From contig NZ_CP110001.1 in assembly GCF_025947185.1 (NCBI RefSeq), positions 3,596,001-3,660,000 of the forward strand: a DNA stretch of 64,000 nucleotides. Reading direction: 5' to 3'. Below are positions 38,701-46,181 of the stretch, one piece after another (position 1 is the stretch's first letter; the number at the start of each line of letters is the position of its first letter). Origin of the DNA: Flavobacterium sp. N2038. GTDB lineage: Bacteria; Bacteroidota; Bacteroidia; Flavobacteriales; Flavobacteriaceae. The position numbers were made by a program, and so were the translations under genes. The notes under the pieces were generated by a model, which saw only the letters and a program-made list of their open reading frames with translations, did no database searches and was not told the DNA's origin.

Positions 38701-38836
38701 ATATTCTGGAAACGATCCTGAAGTAAATGGACATACTAATAATGCTACGGCACAAAATCTTGGAGGAGGAATTGATTTTAACTCATTCCCTGCTTCACGA
38801 ACATTTATACTAGGAATAAAAATAGCAATTCATTAA
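35738..38836 (+). CDS. SusC-like TonB-dependent outer-membrane transporter (SusC-1)
   Basis: This 1032-residue outer-membrane receptor imports a glycan oligosaccharide together with the SusD lipoprotein. It has an N-terminal hydrophobic export segment and a carboxypeptidase-like domain (GTVTDQNGLPLPGVNVVVKG). The plug domain contains LYVVDGFI and ILKDAASTAIYGSRGGNGV, and the large C-terminal beta barrel ends in FILGIKIAIH. SusD-1 follows after 30 bases. Control is probably by the LacI protein, as the operator pair and promoter lie upstream. It differs widely from SusC-2, so the two pairs may take different oligosaccharides. Confidence 0.96.
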   Translation: MKLLTQKKPRDFRINNLSGKEFKLTLLSLLVFTFQAPAASSINASAKNKTSLFFEKTIKGTVTDQNGLPLPGVNVVVKGTNKGVQTDVDGSFAITVADNVTKLVITYIGMEDQEVTIGTSPLKIVMKEAGQKLEEIVIGYGKAKKKDLTGSVASVGKDNLNLGGTVANVGQALQGRASGVQVQQNSYAPGTTPTIVVRGGNSITTSNAPLYVVDGFITSTGASISPNDIESIQILKDAASTAIYGSRGGNGVIMITTKKGASGKMQIEGEISDGFQNIIQEPSLINGQQYASIQNAIAAENGRPPVFSSDFPIANTNWFKAATRPGEVLNRTLTFSGSDKTSKFFLSGNYLKQTGAIENTDFTRYTVRIGAEKKFTEKVTVGANVYGAASEGHNSDFGDNILSPMFSIQTAPPSIPIYNEDGTYYKFQGKDNALALLLEPTDHTINRLVNGNMFMDYEIIKGLTYHFGAGAEWQENIQGKYTPRTLVAGAALNGTGSEENKTYFRWSTEQYLTYKFNIKEHHSFTAMVGTSNQKDTYERMKASGSGFANDILTYYNLESASVYLKPETQKQETKLTSYFGRLGYAFDDKYLASFTIRRDGSSRFGPNNKYGTFPSGAVAWRISKEAFMQNLETISDLKLRVSYGITGNDGIADYAYMSTLQPWNTTISDGSFESGTEPKNLANPDLKWEQQAQTNIGLDMGFFNDRLTATIDVYKKRTTDALLNVPVGGWWGFPTQTLNSGTIDNKGIELGISSENFKNDKFYWRTSLNLAYNKQEVISLADNVKIISYNTSNPSGTVSGREFTRLEPGKEMGLLYGFKYAGVVKTGEVYAPQPLSKPGDPKYEDLDGDGQITAKDRTYLGNSTPHYIVGFNNDFRFGNFDVNVFFQGALDYSVYNMTRMVGESTTSTDVLDRWVAGTNENTDIPRDGYYKSSYGSYVNSRFVEDASYLRLKNLSIGYSIPESLLKPTKFIDSIRLYAIGQNLLTITKYSGNDPEVNGHTNNATAQNLGGGIDFNSFPASRTFILGIKIAIH

Positions 38837-38866
38837 TAGCTTTTCAGTAACATTAAATTTATCAAA

Positions 38867-40378
38867 ATGAAAAAATATACAATATTATTGCTTTTAGTTG
38901 CTGCAGGTCTTCAATATTCGTGCAATGAGGATCTGGACCCTACAGTATATAGCAGTTTAACAAATACAAACGGATATCAAACCAAGTCAGATGCTATAGC
39001 AGCAATTAACTCGATCTATGGCCGATTAAAAGGACCTTCTGTAGGTGATAACTTTTCATACTGGGCAACCCGACATTTTGCTTTAACAGATATTGCAACA
39101 GATTTAGGGCATTGTCAATATGGAGGAGATCCGGGACAATTATCTTTAGGCACCTGGAACTCTGCAAATGGTTTATTACTTGAAGACTGGAATGCGATGT
39201 ATAAATTGGTATCAAACGCAAACAATGCCATTTATTATATCACTAAAATGTCTGCAATTTCAGATGTTGAAAAAGCGCAATTCATTTCTGAAGCTAAATT
39301 TTTGAGAGCATCCGCTTATATGGATTTAACCGACTCATGGGGACCGGTTATCTTAATTACCGATCAAAACCTGGCAAATCCAAATTATTTGGAGCAAACC
39401 GCTCCAACATCTGTTGAAGACATCGATAAATTTCTTATCAAAGAACTTACAGAAGCTGCTGCTGTTTTACCTGTAAACTACAAAGGCGACAATATTTACG
39501 GAACTAATGATGTAGCACGCGCCACAAAAGGTGCAGCACTTACTTTATTAGCAAAACTTTATCTTCGTAGTCATGACTGGCAAAAAGTAGTCACTACGAC
39601 TCAGCAAGTAATGGATTTAGGTGAATACCACCTTTTTCCTTCTTATTTAGGTTTGTTTAAAGAAAGTAACAAATGGTGTAGCGAAAACATCTTTTCTTCT
39701 CTTAGTGATGCTAATACAAATGGAACTGAATTGTTGAATCACTTTGGGCCAATTGATCACCCTGTTGTTCAAAACAGATGGCAGTATTATACTGTAAACT
39801 GGGATTTCTACAACACTTTTGGAGATGAAGACGAAAGAAAACAATGTTTCTTCCCGGAATTTGAAGGTACAGACGGGTTACTTCACAAACAAGCTCCATC
39901 ATTGGGTGCTCAACCGCCTAAAGGAGAATTTTATATGCCAGACGTTTCTACCAGAAAATATGCTGACGATGAAACCACTACTTATTATGACGGACATAGT
40001 GTAAACATTTTGCGTTATGCTGATGTATTATTAAGCAGAGCCGAAGCCATAAACGAAATTAGTGGCCCAACACAGGAAGCTATAGACCTTATTAATCAGG
40101 TAAAAGGAAGATCGCATGCTAAATTATTGGCTTTATCAGATTATAACCAAACTACTTTAAGAGATGCTATTTTACAAGAAAGAGGCTGGGAACTTTTCTA
40201 TGAAGGAAAACGTCGTGCCGATTTAATCAGAATGAACAAATATGATGTGCTTGTAAATGCCTATCACCTAAGAGTTGGTGAAGCAGCATTGGTAAAAATG
40301 CCACAAAATAAATATTATACTTATCCACAAAGTCAGGTCGATCTTAATCCTAAGTTAAGCAACGCCGACAGACAATAA
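38867..40378 (+). CDS. SusD-like nutrient-binding lipoprotein (SusD-1)
   Basis: This 503-residue surface lipoprotein has its lipobox at LQYSC (Cys19) and the SusD/RagB fold: N-terminal segment NTNGYQTKSDAIAAINSIYG, helical repeats with FLRASAYMDLTDSWGPV, and the C-terminal LLSRAEAINEI and ILQERGWELFYEGKRRADLIR blocks. It binds the oligosaccharide at the cell surface and closes over SusC-1. A hairpin terminator follows at 40389-40431. Confidence 0.96.
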   Translation: MKKYTILLLLVAAGLQYSCNEDLDPTVYSSLTNTNGYQTKSDAIAAINSIYGRLKGPSVGDNFSYWATRHFALTDIATDLGHCQYGGDPGQLSLGTWNSANGLLLEDWNAMYKLVSNANNAIYYITKMSAISDVEKAQFISEAKFLRASAYMDLTDSWGPVILITDQNLANPNYLEQTAPTSVEDIDKFLIKELTEAAAVLPVNYKGDNIYGTNDVARATKGAALTLLAKLYLRSHDWQKVVTTTQQVMDLGEYHLFPSYLGLFKESNKWCSENIFSSLSDANTNGTELLNHFGPIDHPVVQNRWQYYTVNWDFYNTFGDEDERKQCFFPEFEGTDGLLHKQAPSLGAQPPKGEFYMPDVSTRKYADDETTTYYDGHSVNILRYADVLLSRAEAINEISGPTQEAIDLINQVKGRSHAKLLALSDYNQTTLRDAILQERGWELFYEGKRRADLIRMNKYDVLVNAYHLRVGEAALVKMPQNKYYTYPQSQVDLNPKLSNADRQ

Positions 40379-40388
40379 GAATACCCTA

Positions 40389-40431
40389 TCAGAAACAGAC
40401 AGTTAAAATGTCTGTCTGTTTCTGATTTTTT
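40389..40431 (+). terminator. Hairpin terminator after SusD-1
   Basis: Perfect 14-base arms TCAGAAACAGACAG and CTGTCTGTTTCTGA with a 9-base loop are followed by six T residues. It separates SusC-1/D-1 from the genes beginning at 40476. Confidence 0.88.
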
Positions 40432-40475
40432 AAACAAATTGAGTACTTTTCTGTTTCACAAAGAAATCCTTTAAG

Positions 40476-41885
40476 ATGATCAAAAAAATAGTATTAAAAT
40501 GGCATTTTATTTTGGTTTTACTTGCTTTTGCAAGTTGTTCCAAAAATCAGGGCGGTATTACAAATATCAATATTGGGACTCATAGCAACAACGAACTGAA
40601 GATTCAGATCGATGTTACTACGAAGGACAATGCGCAGGTATTTGCCGAATATTGGTCTGACAAAAAAGGAATAAAAAATAAAATAACCTCCCCTATTTCA
40701 AAAATTGGCCTTAAACATTCTTTGGTTCTTTGTAATATAACTCCCGAGACCAATTATAGCTATCAGCTTATTACGGTTCAGGATGGAGAAAAAATTCCGA
40801 GTAAGATTTATACTTTTAAATCCAGAAAACTTCCGGAATGGCTTCAAAAACAATTCAAAGCCAATTGTCCGAAACCAGAACTATTACCACAAAATTTCAA
40901 AAGAGGATTCATGCTTTTAGCCAAAAGAGAAACTCCGGGAACTGCATATATTGTAGATTACCAGGGAAATTTAAGATGGTACCATACCCTTGAAGGAACT
41001 GGTTTTAAAGTAACTCATTTTACAAAAGAGCAAACAATTCTCTCCATTTTAGGTACAAATGACGAACCAACAAGTTACGGAAGCGAAATCTTAGAAATCA
41101 ACCTGCAAGGTGATACTTTAACACACATCAAAAAAGGACAAGCTGATTTAAAACAAGCTATTCACCATGAAATCATAAAAAAATCAGCCAATGAAATTGT
41201 CACCATAACTGTTGATCAAAAAATAATGGATTTAACTTCTATTGGAGGAAAAAAACAAGATACGATCAACGGAGACGGAATTCTAATTTTAGATAAAAAA
41301 GGAAAACAACTATGGAAATGGAGTGTTTTTGATGATTTAGATCCCTTAAAAGATAAAAATATATTAAAAACCAAGAAAGACTGGACACACGCTAACAGTT
41401 TAAATTACGACACAGATGGTAATTTCTTAATTTCTTTCTACAATAACGGTCAAATCTGGAAGGTAAATTCTAAAACAGGAAAAGTAATCTGGAAATTAGG
41501 AAAAGGCGGAACAATGAAAATGGCTCCCGACACCAATTTCTCTCAGGCGCATGCCGCACACATTGATCAGGAAGGTAGTTTATTATTTTTTGATAATGGT
41601 GTAGAGAAAAAACAATCATCTGTTTTTGCTTTAAAAATTGACGAGAAAGGCAATTCAGTTAAACTGGATTTTCAAATAAAATTACCAAAGGACATTTATA
41701 ATGACAGAATGGGAAGTGCCTATATGATTGACAAAGATGCGTTCTTAGTTTGCTGTTCTAAAAGACATATAACGGTTTTAACAAATAAAAAAGGAGTTCT
41801 TTTATGGGCTCTGGAATCTGAAATTCCGCCATACAGAACAATCTTTATTCCCGAAGAAAAACTGAAGCCTTTTCTTCAAAATTAG
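40476..41885 (+). CDS. Arylsulfotransferase-like lipoprotein
   Basis: This 469-residue lipoprotein (lipobox LAFASC, Cys21) has a fibronectin-like N-terminal part and then a beta-propeller. The two signature blocks of the arylsulfotransferase (ASST) family are seen: DWTHANSLNYDTDGNFLIS near residue 305, and SQAHAAHIDQEGSLLFFDNG near residue 355. True ASST enzymes move sulfate between phenols in the periplasm. Distant members are structural or of unknown role, and no sulfatase is nearby, so I name the family only. It starts 98 bases after SusD-1, past a terminator. Confidence 0.78.
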   Translation: MIKKIVLKWHFILVLLAFASCSKNQGGITNINIGTHSNNELKIQIDVTTKDNAQVFAEYWSDKKGIKNKITSPISKIGLKHSLVLCNITPETNYSYQLITVQDGEKIPSKIYTFKSRKLPEWLQKQFKANCPKPELLPQNFKRGFMLLAKRETPGTAYIVDYQGNLRWYHTLEGTGFKVTHFTKEQTILSILGTNDEPTSYGSEILEINLQGDTLTHIKKGQADLKQAIHHEIIKKSANEIVTITVDQKIMDLTSIGGKKQDTINGDGILILDKKGKQLWKWSVFDDLDPLKDKNILKTKKDWTHANSLNYDTDGNFLISFYNNGQIWKVNSKTGKVIWKLGKGGTMKMAPDTNFSQAHAAHIDQEGSLLFFDNGVEKKQSSVFALKIDEKGNSVKLDFQIKLPKDIYNDRMGSAYMIDKDAFLVCCSKRHITVLTNKKGVLLWALESEIPPYRTIFIPEEKLKPFLQN

Positions 41886-41895
41886 AAAGCGATGC

Positions 41896-41970
41896 TCCTG
41901 CAAGGTTTTTAAAACCTTATAGATCTAATTATAATACGAATACCTACAAGGTTTTAAAAACCTTGCAGGA
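41896..41970. repeat. 23-bp perfect inverted repeat between the ASST-like and cytochrome genes
   Basis: The left arm TCCTGCAAGGTTTTTAAAAC with CTT, at 41896-41918, is exactly matched as inverted sequence at 41948-41970, with a 29-base loop. Each arm is itself partly palindromic (AAGGTTTT...AAAACCTT). It looks like a short mobile-type palindrome or a transcript stem. Confidence 0.7.
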
Positions 41971-41994
41971 AGAACAAGATTAAAAATAGTAAAC

Positions 41995-42990
41995 ATGAAA
42001 AAAATAATTCTTATTGGCCTATTTTCAGCATTGCCAATTGTTGTTTTTAATTCCTGCACCAAATCAAATTCTCAAACTTTGGCAGCAAAAATTGTCGAAC
42101 AGGAAGATGAAGGTTACATTACCGTTGATACCTCAAAAATTCCTGATGATCAATTTGGAGAATCAGTTCGTTACGGAAGAGAATTAATGATGAAAACAGC
42201 CTATTATATTGGCCCGGATGGTAAAAACGGGAAATATTTAGGTAATAAAATGAATTGTACCAACTGCCATCAGGATGCGGGCACAAAACCTCATGCCTTT
42301 AATTTATTATCTTCACATGATAATTATCCGCAATACAGAGGCCGTGAAAATAAAGTACTTACACTTGCTGAACGTGTAAACAACTGTATTATGAGACCAC
42401 ATTCCGGAAAACCACTTCCGCTTGACAGTAAAGAAATGGTTGCTTTTTTATCTTACTTTAAATGGATCAGCAAATTTGTTCCTAAAGATGGTGATTTTAA
42501 GGGAGCAAAAAATTTAGAAATTGAATTCTCAGATGTGGCTGCAAGCCCCGAAAGAGGAAAAGCATTATTTGTTGAAAATTGTGCCCGTTGTCACGGAAAC
42601 AATGGCGAAGGACAATACAATGCTGATAAATCAGGATATATATACCCACCACTTTGGGGCGAATATGGATATCAGCCCGGGTCAAGTATGCACCGCGTTA
42701 TTAAGCAAGCGCAATGGCTAAAAAGCAATATGCCATACGACAAAGTAACTCCGGGAAAACCTTATCTTACAGACAAAGAAGCTTTTGATATTGCCGCATT
42801 TGTAAATGATGACAAAATACATTCAAGACCTAATCCAAAAACGTTTGATTATCCAAATAAAATGGGCAAACCAATCGATTATTCTCACGGTCCTTTTAGT
42901 GATAATTTTTCTGAAGAACAGCATAAATATGGCCCTTACAAACCCATTATTGCGTATTGGAAAAAACAAGGATGGAAAGCCGTTTACTAA
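41995..42990 (+). CDS. TsdA-like diheme c-type cytochrome lipoprotein
   Basis: This 331-residue protein has a lipobox (VVFNSC, Cys21) and two heme-binding motifs, CTNCH at residues 88-92 and CARCH at 196-200. Blocks around them (YGRELMMKTAYYIGPDG, LGNKMNCTNCHQDAG, RVNNCIMRPHSGKPLPLDS, YPPLWGEYGY) resemble thiosulfate dehydrogenase TsdA rather than a plain electron carrier. The natural substrate is not known. Presence of a redox protein inside a SusCD-type region is unusual. It is co-directional with its neighbours, 109 bases after the ASST-like gene and 40 bases before the GH-like gene. Confidence 0.85.
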   Translation: MKKIILIGLFSALPIVVFNSCTKSNSQTLAAKIVEQEDEGYITVDTSKIPDDQFGESVRYGRELMMKTAYYIGPDGKNGKYLGNKMNCTNCHQDAGTKPHAFNLLSSHDNYPQYRGRENKVLTLAERVNNCIMRPHSGKPLPLDSKEMVAFLSYFKWISKFVPKDGDFKGAKNLEIEFSDVAASPERGKALFVENCARCHGNNGEGQYNADKSGYIYPPLWGEYGYQPGSSMHRVIKQAQWLKSNMPYDKVTPGKPYLTDKEAFDIAAFVNDDKIHSRPNPKTFDYPNKMGKPIDYSHGPFSDNFSEEQHKYGPYKPIIAYWKKQGWKAVY

Positions 42991-43030
42991 AATCAAAATA
43001 CAAGACTATTTAACCTGAATATAAAATAAA

Positions 43031-46000
43031 ATGAAACTAAACCTTAATAACAAGCCCCTTTTAAGCAGGATATTGCTAATCTGTGTTTTTACAATCAGCA
43101 TTCCATTAACTGCCCAAATAAAATATACAGACGGAAACGACAGCTGGAATCCTAACCAATTAGGAAATCATCGCGTTGTAGTCGCTTTTTCCGGCACAGG
43201 AAATGTAGCAAAAGCTACAATTGAATGGCGAAGAAGAGATGAAAATCCGGAGCTTAAAAAAATTATTGTTCAGGACGCAGCCGGAAAGGATATTCAAAAT
43301 GTAAATACTGCCAATATCAATAAAGAAAGCGGAACAGTTTACTTTGAACCCGTTTCAGGAAAAGGAACTTATTATGTTTACTATATGCCTTATGTTGACG
43401 AAGGTACGTCAAATTACCCTAAAGGAATTTACGCTAAACCAGACCAGAAAACTGATGCACAATGGGCTGCTAAAATCAAATCTAATTTAGCCGATAATTG
43501 TACTGTTACAGAAATTCAGAGTATAAATGCTTTCAACAGTTTTTATCCTATGGAAGTAATTGCAACAGCAGCTGAAACTAAAGCTATAATTGCAAAAAAC
43601 AGTGGAAATACCTTTTTAGTTTTTCCGGAAGACCGCCTACATTCGATCAGAATGAAATCTGATTTACCCCAAAGATGGATTCAAAAAGGCATTCAGAATA
43701 GTTTTTCTGATACTGCAATGAAAGGAGAATATTTAGCTTTTCAATTAGGCGTTTATGCACTTGAAGATCTAAAAAATGTAAAAGTGACTTTTTCTAATTT
43801 AATCAGTAGTAACGGAGCATTAATTGAAGCAAAAAACATCAGCTGCATTAATACAGACGGAGTTAAATATGACGGAACTCCTTTTGCCGCAAATGTTTCT
43901 GTTTCTAAAGGAAAAATACAAGCGATGTGGTGTGGTATTGATGTGCCTCAAACTGCCGCAGCAGGAACCTATACCGGAAAAGCTACTGTTGTTGCTGACG
44001 GAAAACCAAGAGAAATTACATTAGAAATAAAAGTATCTAATGAAGTAACTAAAAATGGTGGAATCGACAGTCCGGAAAAAATGACACGTTTAAAATGGTT
44101 AAACTCAACTTTAGCTCAGGAAAATACTGTTATTGCTCCTTACATTCCGTTAAACGTAAAGGGTTCTGAAATTTCTTTATTAGGAAGAAAACTAACATTG
44201 GCCTCAAACGGATTTCCGGCACAAATACAAACTTTCTTCACGCCTGAGATGACTACTTTGGGTACTAAAGCAAATGATATTCTAACTGCTCCAATAGCAT
44301 TTCATTTTGTTGATGCAGCAGGAAAAGAAGTAACAGACTGGAAAAATACAGGAATTAATTTCACTAAAAAAGAAGCAGGAACAGTGGCATGGCAAAATAC
44401 ATCTATATCAAAATCAGTTCAGATGGATGTAAATGCAGCTATCGAGTTTGATGGTTTTGTACACTATATTGTTAAAGTTACAGCACTTGAAGATGTTTCT
44501 TTTAATGATATTAACTTCCAGTTGCCAATGCAGCCATCAGCTTCAAAATATATGATGGGATTAGGTCAAAAAGGAGGCGATCGTCCTGCAACTTTTGACT
44601 GGAAATGGGATGTAGCACATAAAAGTCAGGATGGAGCATGGATAGGAAATGTAAATTCAGGTTTGCAATTTTCTTTAAGAGACGAAAAATACAGCCGTCC
44701 GTTAAATACCAATTTCTATTTACAAAAACCTTTATTGTTACCAACTTCATGGGGTAATGAAAATAAAGGCGGAATTACCATTACACCAAACCAAAAGTCA
44801 GTTTTGGTAAATGCGTATAGCGGTGCAAGAACAATGAAAAAAGACGATGTGTTGTATTATAACTTCAATTTATTAATTACACCATTCCACACCATCAATA
44901 CCGATTTTCAATGGGATACGAAGTTTTACCACAAATACAGCCCAATCGATACAATTGCAAAAACCGGAGCAACGGTAATCAATATTCACCACGCCAATGC
45001 AATTAATCCTTATATCAATTATCCTTTTATCGAATATAAAAAGATGAAAACCTATATCGATGAAGCACATGAAAAAGGATTAAAAGTAAAAATATACAAT
45101 ACCGTTAGAGAGGTTTCTAACAAAGCTTATGAAACTTTTGCTCTAAAAAGCTTAGGGCATGAAATCTATTCGCCAGGAAAAGGAGGCGGATTCTCATGGT
45201 TACAGGAACACGTTGGAGACGATTATATCGCGGCATGGTTTGTACCTGAAATTAAAGATGCTGCAATCGTAAACAGTGGTATGAACCGTTGGCATAACTA
45301 CTACGTAGAAGGAATGAACTGGTTAACACAAAACGTTGGCATTGACGGTATTTATCTTGATGATGTTGCTTTTGACAGAATCACCATGAAACGTATCAAA
45401 CGTGTACTTACACAAGATGGTCATCCGGGAATTATTGATTTACACAGTGCAAACCAATACAACAAAAGTGATGGTTTTAACAATAGTGCCAACTTATACA
45501 TGGAGCACTTTCCTTACATCAATAAATTATGGTTTGGAGAATATTTTGATTACCAAAAAAATCAGCCTGACTTTTTCTTAACTGAAGTAAGTGGAATTCC
45601 TTTCGGATTAATGGGCGAAATGCTTCAGGATGGAGGAAATCCCTGGAGAGGAATGGTTTACGGAATGACCAACAGATTACCTTGGAGTGACAATGCAGAT
45701 CCGAGACAAATCTGGAAATTATGGGATTCTTTCGGAATCAAAGGCTCTGAAATGATTGGATACTGGAGCGAAAATTGTCCGGTAAAAACAACAAATGACA
45801 AAGTATTGGCAACCGTTTACAAAAAGAACGGAACAGCTTTAATTTCTATTGCAAGCTGGGCTGATTCTGATACAAAAGTAAAACTGAACATTGACTGGAA
45901 AAAACTAGGAATCAACCCTGCAAAAGCGACGATTACAGCTCCTGAAGTACTTAATTTTCAGCCTGCACAAACATTCAATGCAAAAGATGAAATTCCGGTA

Positions 46001-46036
46001 TCAAAAGGAAAAGGCTGGCTATTGATTGTGAAGTAA
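43031..46036 (+). CDS. Putative glycoside hydrolase, DUF6067/GH123_N-like
   Basis: This 1001-residue secreted protein has a signal peptide ending in SIPLTAQ, N-terminal beta-rich domains and a C-terminal alpha/beta barrel from about residue 640. The barrel has HHANAINPYINYPF, KGLKVKIYNTVREVSN and a strand with GIYLDDVAF near residue 775, whose paired acids fit a retaining glycosidase site. I place it in the DUF6067 family, which databases now describe as GH123-N-like; GH123 is beta-N-acetylgalactosaminidase. The family assignment is from recall of the motifs and activity is unproven. Confidence 0.72.
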   Translation: MKLNLNNKPLLSRILLICVFTISIPLTAQIKYTDGNDSWNPNQLGNHRVVVAFSGTGNVAKATIEWRRRDENPELKKIIVQDAAGKDIQNVNTANINKESGTVYFEPVSGKGTYYVYYMPYVDEGTSNYPKGIYAKPDQKTDAQWAAKIKSNLADNCTVTEIQSINAFNSFYPMEVIATAAETKAIIAKNSGNTFLVFPEDRLHSIRMKSDLPQRWIQKGIQNSFSDTAMKGEYLAFQLGVYALEDLKNVKVTFSNLISSNGALIEAKNISCINTDGVKYDGTPFAANVSVSKGKIQAMWCGIDVPQTAAAGTYTGKATVVADGKPREITLEIKVSNEVTKNGGIDSPEKMTRLKWLNSTLAQENTVIAPYIPLNVKGSEISLLGRKLTLASNGFPAQIQTFFTPEMTTLGTKANDILTAPIAFHFVDAAGKEVTDWKNTGINFTKKEAGTVAWQNTSISKSVQMDVNAAIEFDGFVHYIVKVTALEDVSFNDINFQLPMQPSASKYMMGLGQKGGDRPATFDWKWDVAHKSQDGAWIGNVNSGLQFSLRDEKYSRPLNTNFYLQKPLLLPTSWGNENKGGITITPNQKSVLVNAYSGARTMKKDDVLYYNFNLLITPFHTINTDFQWDTKFYHKYSPIDTIAKTGATVINIHHANAINPYINYPFIEYKKMKTYIDEAHEKGLKVKIYNTVREVSNKAYETFALKSLGHEIYSPGKGGGFSWLQEHVGDDYIAAWFVPEIKDAAIVNSGMNRWHNYYVEGMNWLTQNVGIDGIYLDDVAFDRITMKRIKRVLTQDGHPGIIDLHSANQYNKSDGFNNSANLYMEHFPYINKLWFGEYFDYQKNQPDFFLTEVSGIPFGLMGEMLQDGGNPWRGMVYGMTNRLPWSDNADPRQIWKLWDSFGIKGSEMIGYWSENCPVKTTNDKVLATVYKKNGTALISIASWADSDTKVKLNIDWKKLGINPAKATITAPEVLNFQPAQTFNAKDEIPVSKGKGWLLIVK

Positions 46037-46069
46037 TCGGTAGCTAAACAACATAACTAAAAATTTTAA

Positions 46070-46153
46070 TGCCACAGATTTCACTGATTAACACAGATTA
46101 TTTTTACTCCTATATAGTTTAAAAAATCGTTCTAATCCCTGAAATCTGTGGCA
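46070..46153. repeat. Hairpin repeat of the GCCACAGATT family
   Basis: The left arm TGCCACAGATTTCACTGATT and the right arm TAATCCCTGAAATCTGTGGC form an inverted pair about 30 bases apart between the GH-like and DUF5107 genes. Related arm sequence is seen near 27197-27231. Confidence 0.55.
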
Positions 46154-46181
46154 AAAAATAACCAAAATAAAGCGCTCCATC

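Noticed and set aside
40476..41885. Region as a sulfated-glycan locus because of the arylsulfotransferase-like protein
   Set aside because: No sulfatase or formylglycine-generating enzyme is present in the window, so the sulfated-glycan reading lacks support.
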